Assembly (NCBI GenBank): GCA_019188255.1
Contig: JAETXT010000003.1
Coordinates: 682,001 to 746,000 of the forward strand
Reading direction: 5' to 3'
DNA from: Verticillium longisporum
Lineage: Eukaryota > Ascomycota > Sordariomycetes > Glomerellales > Plectosphaerellaceae
DNA length: 64,000 bases
The notes under the pieces are model-generated. The model did no database searches. It saw only the letters and a program-made list of their open reading frames with translations, and was not told the origin of the DNA. This document shows, piece after piece, positions 13,812-24,122 of this stretch. Positions within the stretch are counted from its first letter, which is position 1. Each line of letters begins with the position of its first letter. The position numbers and the translations under genes were made by a program.

Positions 13812-14511
13812 CAGCGCTGCCGTCAATTCAATCAATTCAAATATCAGGGGTGGAATTGACTATTTGATATATTTCGGACTATAGATTTAACTATTTAGAT
13901 TAATTAACTGGATTTAATACGGTTTGAATTAGTAAATGAAGCTATCGCTAACTAGATAATACGCATAGAAATAGCTACGGCTCTAGGGGGCTAGGTCTAG
14001 AGTCAGGTCTTGGGGACCAGGCAGGCGTTACGCTAGGAATACTTAATAGAAGCTATATAGCTATTCTATAGGTATAAGATAGATAAATTCAGCTATCTAG
14101 GTAGGTAGGCTACGTAGGCTTAAGTAAGTAGAAGCAGGTCACGTGCCTATAGGCAGGTCACGTGCCTATAGATAGGTCACGTGCCTATAGACAGGTCACG
14201 TACCTATAGACAGGTTACGTGCCTATAGACAGGTCACGTGCCTATAGGTCAGGCCACAGGCCAGGCCACAGGCGGCCATAAGGCAGGGCCATAGGGCAGG
14301 CCATTCCATTCCATAATAACGTGCAATTCTATTTTTTAGTTATATGATCTACCGGAATATAGAAATCCCGAGATTTATATATAACTTGATAGCATTTAAA
14401 CAGTTAATTAATTCGAATAGGGTAATTTGACTGTTTGAATCGTGAAATAGGTGTGATTTGATTAGTTGTTTGACTGTTTGAATTGATAGGATTGAATTAA
14501 CGGCAGCGCTG
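13812..14511. mobile_element. hAT-like MITE, 700 bp, with 8-bp target duplication
   Basis: The ends are terminal inverted repeats of about 35 bp beginning CAGCGCTGCCGT (left) and ending with its complement (right); the match is good but not perfect. The element is flanked on both sides by the identical 8-mer CTCTCAAG (13804..13811 and 14512..14519). An 8-bp duplication and CAG-starting termini are the signature of hAT transposons. The interior is AT-rich, encodes no transposase, and carries a six-unit minisatellite, so this is a non-autonomous element. The perfect target duplication suggests a fairly recent insertion. Confidence 0.88.
14135..14248. repeat. 19-bp minisatellite, six units, with CACGTG core
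   Basis: Unit consensus CAGGTCACGTGCCTATAGA, repeated six times head to tail with few changes, inside the MITE. Four units keep the E-box palindrome CACGTG; the others have single changes. GGCCACAGG-type degenerate units follow downstream. Confidence 0.9.
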
Positions 14512-15014
14512 CTCTCAAGGCTACCACAGCTCTGGGAATTGAGGGGCACTGGCAAGAAGGTTAGATATCGACGTCCATCAAACAATAGCCCTCGCTGCTG
14601 GTGTGGAAGGGTGGTGGCCTCAACGCACGTGTGGAACAAAGTCGATAGGGACAAGTCGGTCGGGACCGGGAAGTATACACATGAACAACTGCGCGCATTC
14701 TTTGATTTCATCACCGTGTTGGGCAAGCAGGAGTTGCTTGAGCGCCTCGGGGCCGGACCCCTGGTCAATGTCGATGCTAAAGTCAACGTCCTGAAAGGAA
14801 ATTAGCTTGTAAGTAGAAGATGACCCGACTGAGCACGCTTTGTTCGTTGACTTGCCTGTGTCGAATAGTCCACATCACCAAGTATGCGGATGCATGCGAG
14901 CCCACTGATGACAGCAACCTGATTGTCCTGATACGACTCTAGCTTTGTCAGAATACAGAGGACTCGAGCGGCTGCCTCTGTGAGGTCCTCAGAAGTCAGT
15001 ATGGGCTGGCTCAT

Positions 15015-15685
15015 TGAAATGAACTTCTGGGGAAGGAAGTGGTGGGAAAATGGTACGAGATTAGCCAACGTAACGAGCAACTTGCATGACGATACTCGCA
15101 GTTGTGTTTTTGGACCTTATGTAGAACTTATCCCATTTTTTTTAATTGCTGCTCGTATCCATGGCGAATGGCAGAAACTACTTGCTTATGGGGTGTTCCC
15201 AGAACACGAAACGGTAATGACATATCAAGGGGGAGATGACTTCCACACCGTTTCTTTGCGGCTGCGCTCGCGTTCGATTGCGGCTTCAGGTCTTCTGGTG
15301 TGAGGCGCACGCTTGTTGCCTTTGTGTTCATAACATTCGATGGGCGTCGGATGAATAGGCCGAAAGGGACACAAAGAGAACGAATCGTTCGAGCTCGACG
15401 GCGAGAACAGAGCATGGCCGTGACAAAAGGCGAAGTCTTTGAATGAAACGAATCCTTGACAGTCTTTTTCTGTCTGGTATAAAGAGATGATGGCCTATCC
15501 GGCTGTCTCTTGCAGGCCAACGATTGTGACTGGTGACGTGTAGGAGTAAGCCCGATGGTCATATCTGATAGTTGATATTTAAACACGACGAGGAGCCCCA
15601 AGATCGGTCACTACAGTCCACTATTCACTACAATTCAATTTCACTTGGAAGTTCCAGAACCCGACAATTATTTTCATCAAATATC
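15015..15685. other. Shared upstream region of two divergent genes
   Basis: 670 bp between the start of the broken nucleotidyltransferase-like gene (minus) and the start of its plus-strand relative. Open frames of up to 157 codons occur here on the minus strand but show no domain. It likely contains both promoters. Confidence 0.5.
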
Positions 15686-16574
15686 ATGGAGCTTCAACCT
15701 AGCCCATCCTCCCCTCCCGAAACCCAGCTTTCTTTTAGGGCCTACAACCAGCTCACCCTTACGAGAAATCCCATCGCTCTGTCAGATATTGTCAAACACT
15801 TCAACAACAACGGTATTCCTTGCGTGGCATGGGGCGGCTCTGCCCTGGACCACTATGGGATCCGTGGCAGTTCCACGACAATCCCTGTACGTCTCGACTT
15901 TTATGTTTTTGGTTCCCATTTAGTCAGAGCTGATAATTTTATAGGGCCATCATATTGTCGTCCCCGACGACGTGGCGGAGGAGGCGAAGGAGGTCCTCCT
16001 CACACACCCCTTCCTCCGCCCCTGCCCCCCCGAAGACGACGGGGGGTGCCCCGACGGTGGATATCAGGATAAGAACCCTACCCTCCTCGCCCATAGGCAC
16101 TACGGGCGCGGTCCATACACCCTCATGATGTCTAGGCAGTCCGACGTCCTGTGGGCCTTGCCCCCGATCCCTCGCGAGTTCGCCAAACCTCGTGGGTTGA
16201 CTTTGCCGGACGAGTACATTTTTACGTACGACAAGTCGGCACTGCCTGCACCGGTCCACTCCAGTTCAGGAGGCTGGCAGAGTCAGGAAATCCATCCCGT
16301 CATTATTCCTAGGTTCCACTGCTATGTTGAGTCGGTCATGCGTGTCTTGGCCCGCCACATGGGCTTTCAATCATCTTCACACGCTGCGTTGGCTTTTGAG
16401 CTCTCCGCACATGCCCTTGATCTGGGTCGGAATGACGCGAAACTGATGAATCCGGTCTTCTACGACCTGTGGGTTAAAGCCTACCGCATAGAGGGCCGTG
16501 ACTTGCTCCCATTGTACCATGAATTGACGGTGGCGCTGGGCGAGGTCTGGGACCTCAATCGACCAGATTTCTAG
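15686..16574 (+). CDS. Nucleotidyltransferase-like fungal protein
   Basis: Exons 15686..15886 and 15945..16574 (phase 0, GTACGT donor, ATAG acceptor), 276 residues. The N-terminal block is IPCVAWGGSALDHYGIRG, and after the intron HHIVVPDDVAEEAKEVL. This matches the helix-GG-x-A...strand layout of small nucleotidyltransferase-like proteins that are expanded in Pezizomycotina. The usual acidic pair of the metal site (D-h-D) is not intact: the equivalent position reads GHHIVV, so catalysis is doubtful. The rest of the protein is rich in aromatic residues and ends with a helical domain (FDLWVKAY-like segment and YHELTVALGEVWDL). Its intron sits at the same structural position as the first intron of the divergent pseudogene next door, which supports common ancestry. 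Function is unknown and the family call is tentative. Confidence 0.62.
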
Positions 16575-17449
16575 GGGCACGTCTATTTTTTCTCTCAGTA
16601 CGAAGAAACTAGCGTAGTAGATGGCAAGGCATTGCCCCTCTCTCCAGAGAAGTGAGCGGTAAGGGCGTAACAAGCTTGACTCACACGCAGCACACCACAG
16701 TCATTACCATGAGATACCGCTGCACAGTCTTTACAGATTAAAGGATAAAATCCCACAGTCTTTACCTAAACAATATGATCGGAGAGTATGAATCCGTGAT
16801 ATGGGCACAAATGCTGCAAACTGTGAGCATAGCATACAATGTGTCTACTTCTGGATCATACCATCAACAGCCCGCCCCAGAAAGCCTATTTCCATCTGAT
16901 GTCGCCCGCCGGGACGAGACAGTGATTGTCTTGCGATGAAAAAGGGTATATGACCAAAGTTTTCGAGGGTCCTTCAGGGTGCAAAACTGAAAGGTCGGTG
17001 GATGTGTCCGTTGCATACAATGGCCAGCCTCAATCAGCCATCTAACTTATGAATAGTTCTTGGCTTCATCTGACGCTTGAAAGTTTTGAGTCTCAAGGTA
17101 AGATGCAGAGCTTGATAGGCAATGAATACAAGTTTGAATGGCAACTTGAAGATGCTGATAGAAATTATACGTTTAGCGAGGGTGAGTGACCCGTGTTTTG
17201 TTGTTTATGTGGTGCGTTATCAGTACTCTCTGGACAACTTCTTTCCAGACCTGCTCGGTGTGGAACCTGTTGAAGGCCGTTCCCGTTGAAGGGCTCAACC
17301 AAGGGGGCGCCCGTACCGTACCCCAAACCATGTTTAAATGGTTCATTTTGGCAGGCTGTGAAACAACCTGCTGTTGGCATCTGCCGTGGTTGAATTGTGT
17401 GTGCTCATCTGCAACATCGCCTGGCCATCCAGGCTCAGTTTTCATGTGC
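16575..17449. other. Intergenic region between convergent genes
   Basis: A low-complexity-free spacer of moderate AT content. No domain-bearing frame or RNA gene is seen; it presumably holds two 3' UTRs. Confidence 0.5.
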
Positions 17450-18972
17450 TCATGCGTCGGCGCGCTGAGCCTCCTTCTCCTGCTGTTCTTCCTCCAGCAA
17501 CTCGCGTTCTCGAGCTGCTGCTTCCATTTCTGCCTTGACACCCTTCTTGCGCTGCCGGGCCTCATATAGATCTCTACTCTTCATGATGCGTTGTACGATA
17601 GTGCCGGCGTTGACTTCAGAGAATTCGTGTGCGCCAATTTCTTTCATGATGCCCACTTCTCTTGCTGCCGTATACGGGTCATATGTCAGGGGCATGAACG
17701 CAGTTGGGCCGTGGTACAGGGCATCCGGTGTACCCCATGGCAGCGAGGTCAGATATGTCTTGGTGGGCGTGAACGGCGCCCCAAAGACCACGGCGTTGAC
17801 GTACTAGGGACGCTTGTCAGCAAAATATTTTCCATCGGGAGGAGAATGCGGCTTACTCGACACTGCAAGACGCACAATCCACGCTCGAAGAGGTTCATGA
17901 TTGGGTAGTTGATGCCTTTCCAATGGTTGATGACCTCGTCGTCGTGTATTCCGGCAACAACATAGACGGGTGGGTAGTCGCCCCCTTTTCCGATGCGCTC
18001 ATTCGTGGCCTGCTCCGAATACCAGCCGTCTGCGCGGGCGAGATCTTCCTCAGCCTTCCACACGAGACGCAGGAATTCAATGTGGCCACTAGAGAACAAG
18101 TCAAAACCACCATCGACGTAGACAATGCGCTGCCCAAGACGGGGGCCTGTCCCTCCAAGGAATTGCGTAAATGTACCCTTCTCCTCCGTGGTGGCCTCGA
18201 CCCTGGCTTCCGCCGAGGCGGACCAGAACCAAACATCAACGCCGGGGGCCTTGCCGGTCTCGTCCGTTGCGTACAGCTTCATCCGCTCCGTCATGGCCTC
18301 GCCTTCGGCCTTGATCTCATCTGGTGTGCCATGACCCTCCTGGCCACGCAGTCGCTTCTCGAGCGACTTGATGAAGTGCGTGCGGGTGCAGAGAAGCATT
18401 CGGCCGACGAGGTCCGTCGTGGATATGCTGGGAGTGCGCTTGACGACCTTGAATCGACCAGCAGCCTTCACGAAGCGGTAGCAGTCCTCGCCTCCACCGT
18501 CAGAAGTGATGTCGTCGCCATGGACGACGTACTGGCACCCATAATGCGTGATCCAGTCCAGCTGCGTGACGTAGGGGGCTCGCCCGATGGATTGCGTCAC
18601 CCAGCGGCAGGCGTCGACAGCGGATAGGCTATGCGGGTCAGCAGAGCACCTTCAAGCGCTTAACGATCTGTCGAGGAGAGACCAAACAAACCGTTCTTGC
18701 AAAGTCATGACCGTAGGGCCCTTGTTCTCGAGAATAGCCTCATCGGAGTGGACACCTATGTACAGTTCACTGCCGAGCTGGCGGGCTTGCACGATGGCTC
18801 CAGCATGTCCTGGGAGTGTATGGTTAGGAAACACATTACTTCTTGGATCGGTTTCGCGGGTTGAAAAGTTACCGTGGTGAAAGAAGTCAAAGCAGCCATC
18901 GATCCAGATGCGCTCCTCGTACACCTGGGGAGCCGCGTCTCCAGGCGGGACCTGAGGGTCGGACGCCGTCAT
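17450..18972 (-). CDS. Ethanolamine-phosphate cytidylyltransferase, four exons
   Basis: Exons 18873..18972, 18692..18809, 17857..18628 and 17450..17803 sum to 447 residues, all junctions in phase. It makes CDP-ethanolamine from CTP and phosphoethanolamine, the committed step of the Kennedy pathway to phosphatidylethanolamine. It has the family's two cytidylyltransferase folds. The first carries the HxGH motif as HHGH (residues 32-35, split by intron 1), then ELYIGVHSDEAI, GPTVMTLQER and LDWITHYGCQYVVHGDD. The second begins RIVYVDGGFDLFSSGHIEFL, where the first His of HxGH is replaced by Ser (SSGH), followed by VYVVAGIHDDEVI and NLFERGLCVLQCRYV. The C-terminus is a charged coiled-coil-like tail (AARERELLEEEQQEKEAQ). 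It lies beside a lipid-unrelated region with no operon-like partner. The call is secure. Confidence 0.95.
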
Positions 18973-20016
18973 CTTCCGGCCTGAAATCGTTTACGTGGGT
19001 CGAGAAATGCCGAGAGGAAAAGGTGTCGCGTCGCATGCAGGACAAATGGTTGTTGTTTGACAAGGTCGAATTTGTGGACGCAGGGACCGGGAAATGAATG
19101 CAGCCCGAGAGAGGAGATGAGTGCTCATTCACCGCCGATGGTGGCAACCTCGATTGACGAACCTAGGTACCTAGGTAAGGTAAGGTACCTAAGGTAGGCG
19201 AGCAGTTGATGCTGGCAGGCCACGGTGTGGGTGGTGGCCTTGTCGGTGCCATCCTCTCAGTGATTGGCAATTGGCGATCAGTGAGGGGCAGGGACCTACC
19301 TACCTGAGGTGCACCGACAAGCCGCACTTGCAACAGCACTGAGACAGCACAGGACAACACAGCGCTCCCAGGGCTACTGCTCGCTCTCAGGGGCATCTCC
19401 TTCTCTTTCCTGTTACTTAGGTACCTCGAGTACCCTAGTGTGAGGGATTCGCTCCTTCATGCCTTGTCGTCGTTCTTCAGAGTCCTGTTGTGGTCTCATG
19501 TTAGACACATTCGGCACCTGATGGATTGACCTGTCCAGCCATCAACATCAAGCCATGCCCATTTCCCGGCAATGCATGGCCATGTGCACTCCGGCTGAAT
19601 GTCCTGCAGCAGATCGACGGGCCGAACCACCAAAAGTCCAAGAGGACTGGTGGCCGTCTTTACGTACACTGTGGAAGCCTCCCCTTGTTAGGCACCTTCG
19701 GCAAGAGAGCAACAGACAATTGTCAGGCCACGGCAGTAGCGTACCACTGAGGATTGAGTCAGCGCCGTCTGCTCAACTTCGGAGTCGCTACTGCACCCTG
19801 AATTCGAGGAGTGGGGTAATTTCGTCCCTGAGCAATGCTCCGACACTGGGGCCAATCCATTCATCCGTCCGCTGATCAGACGAAAGAATCTAGCCAGTCT
19901 TTCTTCTCGAGCCCCCCCTCTTCCGTCACGAAATACTACTCGACGAATCGCCGGCAATGCTCGACAGCTCTGTCAACCCCTGAGAAACGTCAATGTTCGG
20001 TCCGGGTTGCAGCTCA
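18973..20016. other. Repeat-bearing intergenic region
   Basis: No gene is recognised. Two TACCTAGGTA-type clusters lie at 19161..19198 and 19411..19438. The right end runs directly into the palindromic element at 20017. Confidence 0.5.
19161..19198. repeat. TACCTAGGTA-type palindromic repeat
   Basis: Tandem ACCTAGGTACCTAGGTAAGG units, just upstream of the cytidylyltransferase gene. A smaller copy lies at 19411..19438. Confidence 0.65.
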
Positions 20017-20875
20017 CAGGGGTGAGTCTCAAGTTCACACCCCCCAATCCGGAGAAACGTCGGGGGGGTAATGGCATGCACAACTCAAGGTGCACGGGCC
20101 CTATGCAGTACATATAGTATAATTTAAAATATTAATATATTAAGAATTAAGGGTGTTTAAGATATATATATAAATATATACTAGGCATATGCCTGGCATA
20201 TGCCTGGCATATGCCCTAGAGAGCTGGATTCCTAAGGTAAGTAAGGTATATGCCTAGTATATGCCTAGCATATGCCCTATAGAGCTGGATTCCTAAGGTA
20301 AGTAAGGTATATACCTAGTATATACCTAGTATATGCCTAGTATATGCCTAGCATATACCTAGCATATGCCGTGGAGAGCTGGATTCCTAAGGTAAGTTAG
20401 GTATATACCTAGAATATACTTAGTATATGCCCTAAAGAGCTAGATTCCTAAGGCAATTTAGGTATATACCTAACCTACCTACCTACCTTAGAGACCTAGT
20501 TCTAAAGGTATGTACTAAGTATATACTAGGCATATACCTTACTTACCTTAGGAATCCAGCTCTCTAGGGCATATACTAGGCATATGCTAGGCATATACCT
20601 TACTTACCTTAGGAATCTAGCTCTCTAGGGCATATGCTAGGTATATGCTAGGCATATACCTTACTTACCTCAGGAATCTAGCTCTCTAGGGCATATGCTA
20701 GGCATATGCCTAGCATATATTTATTTCTTTAATATATATCTATTAATTCTAAAACTCGGGTACAGTATATACTCGTATTTATACTGTGGAGTTATGTAAT
20801 CTCCCTAAAATTATGCTAACTACCCCCCCCGAGCTTTCTCCGGATTGGGGGGTATGAACTTGAGACTCACCCCTG
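20017..20875. mobile_element. Giant palindromic fold-back element, 859 bp
   Basis: The outer arms are inverted repeats of about 53 bp starting CAGGGGTGAGTCTCAAG on the left, with the exact complement at the right end and only a few mismatches. Inside, units of about 60 bp (GAGCTGGATTCCTAAGG then TATGCC/TATACC steps) run four times in one orientation (about 20219-20470) and three times in the other (about 20535-20690), meeting at a TACCTACC centre near 20480. The whole element could fold into one long hairpin. No protein is encoded. CAGGGG termini suggest a hAT-type MITE. The immediate flanks share CAGCT (GCAGCTCA left, TCAGCTGT right), which could be a decayed 8-bp target duplication. Confidence 0.8.
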
Positions 20876-21305
20876 TCAGCTGTAACCTCTGTTCGGTCAG
20901 CAACCCTCTTTACCTGACGATACTCCTGCGCTTGTCGCGACCATCCGCCACCCACGCAAATCGCCAGTCTTCTAGCGACGCCCTTGCCCAAATTACGACC
21001 ATTCCAGCAAACGTTATTCCACGTCCTGATAGGTGCCTCGCACCTCGGCCTGCAATCTAGCGAAAGAAAAGGTGGAGGAGCGCTACCCTGCTGCCGCTTG
21101 CTGCCTACCGATTCGAGGGTCGTCCGACGAACCTGCAGTAGATCTGGACTTGCATTGCATCAGGTGGCCACCCAGACGACCACCCCCTCGACGCCCGCCC
21201 GTCTGGAAGCGTGCAGGCCCGACGTCAGCGTTCAAGCTTGCCCACGAGCAAGCCTCCCCGTCTTTGCTCTAAACGTGGGAGGCCAGCCCGCACCAATCTC
21301 GAGAC
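20876..21305. other. Upstream region of conserved fungal gene
   Basis: GC-rich spacer; no independent gene is seen. It presumably holds the promoter and 5' UTR of the gene starting at 21306. Confidence 0.5.
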
Positions 21306-22685
21306 ATGCAGAAGTCTGGCACGACACCCACCAGCAGTAGCACGCCCTTCTTCTCGAGCTCCTTCTTCTCGTCCTCCTCAACGACAAAGTCCCGTCCTGG
21401 GACCGCATCTGGCGACCCTCCCTCATCCTCTTCCTCCTCCCAGCTGCCGCCGCCACCGCCATTGTCGCAACATAATACCCTCACCAAAGATCGAAAAGGA
21501 TCCTTTGGCCGCAAGACGTCTTTCAGCTCGCCCTCGAAAACATCCAAGCGCCGCGCGAATAGCAGCTCAGGAGGCGGTTTCAATGTTATAGTCACTGACA
21601 GCAAAGTACCTCCCGCCCTGCCGGACTTTGCGCTCGCTGCTGCTGCCAAGATCTGCAAGGACACCGATGCCATACAAAGCCCGGCAAGCGCCGACAGCTT
21701 CTCCAAGATGCTCGGCAGAACGCCCACCGGACAGAGCAGCATGAACGACAGGCTGGCGGCGCCCCTCAGCGCCAATGCTGGCATGTGGGCTGGCAGCGAG
21801 GCCGCCGTTGTTCACCTCCAGATCCAAGAGCTCGCGAAGAAGCGCATGGCGACTCTGGAGTACCTGCGTAAAGCGTAAGTCGCGTTTGGATTTCGCCACA
21901 CGATATACATATGCGCATGTCTGCAATGCGACAGCAAAGCTAACGTACGAGATGACAGACACGAATCGCGTCTTTACTGGTTCAACACTGTAGTCTTCGA
22001 ACGAAGCGACCTTCAACGATTTCCATACTTTGATCCTCGAAAACTTGCGCGACGCGCCACGAACTATCTCCTTCTCGGCTTATCGCTACCCACAGTCGCA
22101 GACCTCAACTCGAATACACCACTCGACTTTCTCCGCAGTCTCCATATCCTTCTTCAAGAGTTCGAGTCCTTCCAACAATTACACGGCGAGGCCGGTTCGT
22201 CGACGAGCTCGCTGTCACGCGCCCGGCTGCCGCAGATGTTTCGCCGGGGTCCCGTTGGCAAGTCGAGACGCAGCAATAGCGGCGCCAACGACATTGGTGT
22301 GCCCATGGATGACGGCATGAGCGGAGGAATCGGTGGCACGCAAAACGCAAACGTCGTCAACTTTGCGCATAGCGAAACAGACTTGTTGCCCGGCGAAGAG
22401 TACACACTACTTCTCACGCCAGCGCTGCCTTTTGAGCCCGATTACTTTGAGACGTTCGCGACGCTGTGCGACGTGCTCATTGACACATACACAAAATTAC
22501 TCAGCCTGATGCCCACCCCTGCGGTCGCCACAGCGCCAGTGGGCGAGTTGTTCGCCAAGGTCGATGGTAGGGTGCGCAAGATCATCGTCCAGGGTGCAGT
22601 GAAGGAGTTCGAAGACCAGAGCAGGGCTCACGCCAAAACAGAGATGGCGAACATCAGTAAAGTGGTGCTGGGAGGATTGATGTGA
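21306..22685 (+). CDS. Conserved fungal protein of unknown function
   Basis: Exons 21306..21874 and 21959..22685 (GTAAGT donor, GACAG acceptor, phase 2) give 431 residues. Residues 1-95 are Ser/Pro-rich with an SSS/FFSS low-complexity head. The rest is folded-looking: QIQELAKKRMATLEYLRKA, then after the intron HESRLYWFNTVVFERSDLQRF, a leucine-rich helical section around LPTVADLNSNTPLDFLRSLH, and a C-terminal domain with LLPGEEYTLLLTPALPFEPD, VLIDTYTKLLSLM and FAKVDGRVRKIIVQGAVKEF. The pattern resembles conserved, unnamed fungal proteins; no catalytic motif, signal peptide or membrane segment is visible. The strong continuity of the second exon (242 codons) supports a real gene. Function is unknown. 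Confidence 0.75.
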
Positions 22686-24122
22686 ACGAGCGATGGGCGA
22701 CTTGGATAGAAGGCTGGAGTCAACTGGCGTTAGACTTTTTTTGCGTTTCGAATACCACATGTCACACATGAACCGTTGATTCAATTCAGTAGCTGATCCT
22801 TGCGATCGAACAACATGGGCACTCCAGCAAAGACCAGCCACAGCAGCCATGCATGGTCTTCTCGCCAAGCAACTTAATGGTACTCGAACGGCAAGACACG
22901 TCAGTCCGAAACTAGGATAAACGACTGAGGAGATGACTAGATAAAGGGTGTTGTTGAAGTTCTTTCAGAAACCATAACGCAATGTTTTGTCGTCACAAGG
23001 GCGGCCATTCTTTGATGACTCCACCGTCAGTGCTTGACTCTATTGATGTTCATCATGTAGAACTTCAACAACACACAGTCCCCAAAAGCAGCCACGACTG
23101 CGCGCCGCGAGAAACGTCGCCCATACTGGAGGAAGACTTCCTGCGAAGTCCCCAGAGAGATGGAAAAGGTAAATCTCCAGACGAGCTGGCAACTCGCGGC
23201 GGAAACAGCCATGACTGCAGTGAACCCCTCGCGCCAAGAATGAGCCCCATCGAGTACTCCAAGCTGGTGAGGCCAGGCGATCGCATATCTATCGTGCTCG
23301 ACGAAAAACCCTCCCAGGCCCCTTGATGCCCACAGCACGCATCGACACCCACGGCTACCCCGCCATCGAACAGACCTTCCTGTCACGGAGGATCCGATCA
23401 AGCGGCCAAGAGCGCGGACTCATATCTTCGTCCATGAGGTCTCAAGGCTACCCGACTAGACTCCGAGCGAGGAAGTTTGACCGATGTAGCGGCGGGGCAG
23501 GGCAGAGGAGGACAGACTGAGGACAGGGCCGGGAGGTCAGCCGCAGTGCTTCTGTGGCGGCGCGTTTCCGCAATGTCCTTCCGTGAGGAGAAGACGTGTC
23601 CGGGGACTTTCTCCCAAAGCAAGAGGGTTGAGACGCTCAGAGAGTGTCTCTGTTTGTGAGCTTCGAATGGCGATCTGTTGGACGAGGGGGGTTGAAGAGG
23701 AAAGAAATTCCAATGTTAGGTCGGTTGTTGAACTTTTTTTTTAAGGGCCTGCAGAAGGGACGTGCGTCCATCGGCAGAATCGGTGGGGTAGGTTCTGTAC
23801 CTACCTACCTTACCTAAAGTCAGGCAGCCAGTGGACAGGCAGCCAGGTGGTGCCTGCTGGAGGGAATTGCGCTCTTTGATTGGCTTCCCATGAAGCTCTT
23901 TTCGACCAGCCTTGTCTGCCTCCACGCCTCGAGCTTCCTGGCCAGAAACGAAGGACGACGTATTTCAAGGTCCAATCTGTGACGCGTTGCGCCTACCCAC
24001 CTTCGCCCGCGTTACCCTTCCGATCTCAATGATCTGAACCTTGCAATAATCAAACGAGAAAAACCAACCATCCGCTAGGTCCATCGATCGGAACACAAGC
24101 CACAACACTTTCGACCGACACC
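22686..24122. other. Intergenic region with one unassigned frame
   Basis: A 114-codon plus-strand frame at 22982..23326 has coding-like composition (DDFLRSPQRDGKGK-type and RPGDRISIVLDEKPSQ segments) but no known domain or clear splice partner, so it is not called. A TACCTACC repeat lies at 23798..23817, and the 5' UTR of the next gene occupies the last ~100 bases. Confidence 0.45.

Larger units (their letters stand above)
13570..15014 (-). pseudogene. Nucleotidyltransferase-like gene broken by a MITE
   Basis: Reading the minus strand from ATG 15014: TEAAARVLCILTKLESY, then VAVISGLACIRILGDVDY, an apparent GC-AG intron (donor GCAAGT), DVDFSIDIDQ, and LVPIDFVPH at about 14.63 kb. This is the order of a fungal nucleotidyltransferase-fold family (GG-x-A...L, then a DVDF metal motif, then IDF). 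A further spliced piece (LLFDGRRYLTFLPVP) runs directly into the 700-bp element at 13812..14511. On its far side the match resumes with VPYIDTTDLFVFKEASCG. After a frame change and an apparent deletion it ends with a typical C-terminal block, LVLSKDQMALVNEGIHDM...EAWWRNRL, stopping at 13570. The insertion, frame change and missing middle argue for a pseudogene. The family name comes from remembered family architecture and needs a profile search. Confidence 0.6.

Noticed and set aside
14135..14248. CRISPR-like array
   Set aside because: The units are directly adjacent with no unique spacers, the organism is a eukaryote, and the array lies inside a MITE; it is a minisatellite.
20017..20875. Origin of replication or centromere-like repeat
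   Set aside because: Clear inverted termini and a possible target duplication make a mobile fold-back element the simpler reading; nothing specific supports an origin.
22982..23326. Possible 114-residue gene
   Set aside because: Composition is coding-like, but no domain, splice partner or homologous pattern could be recognised; noted in the spacer entry only.
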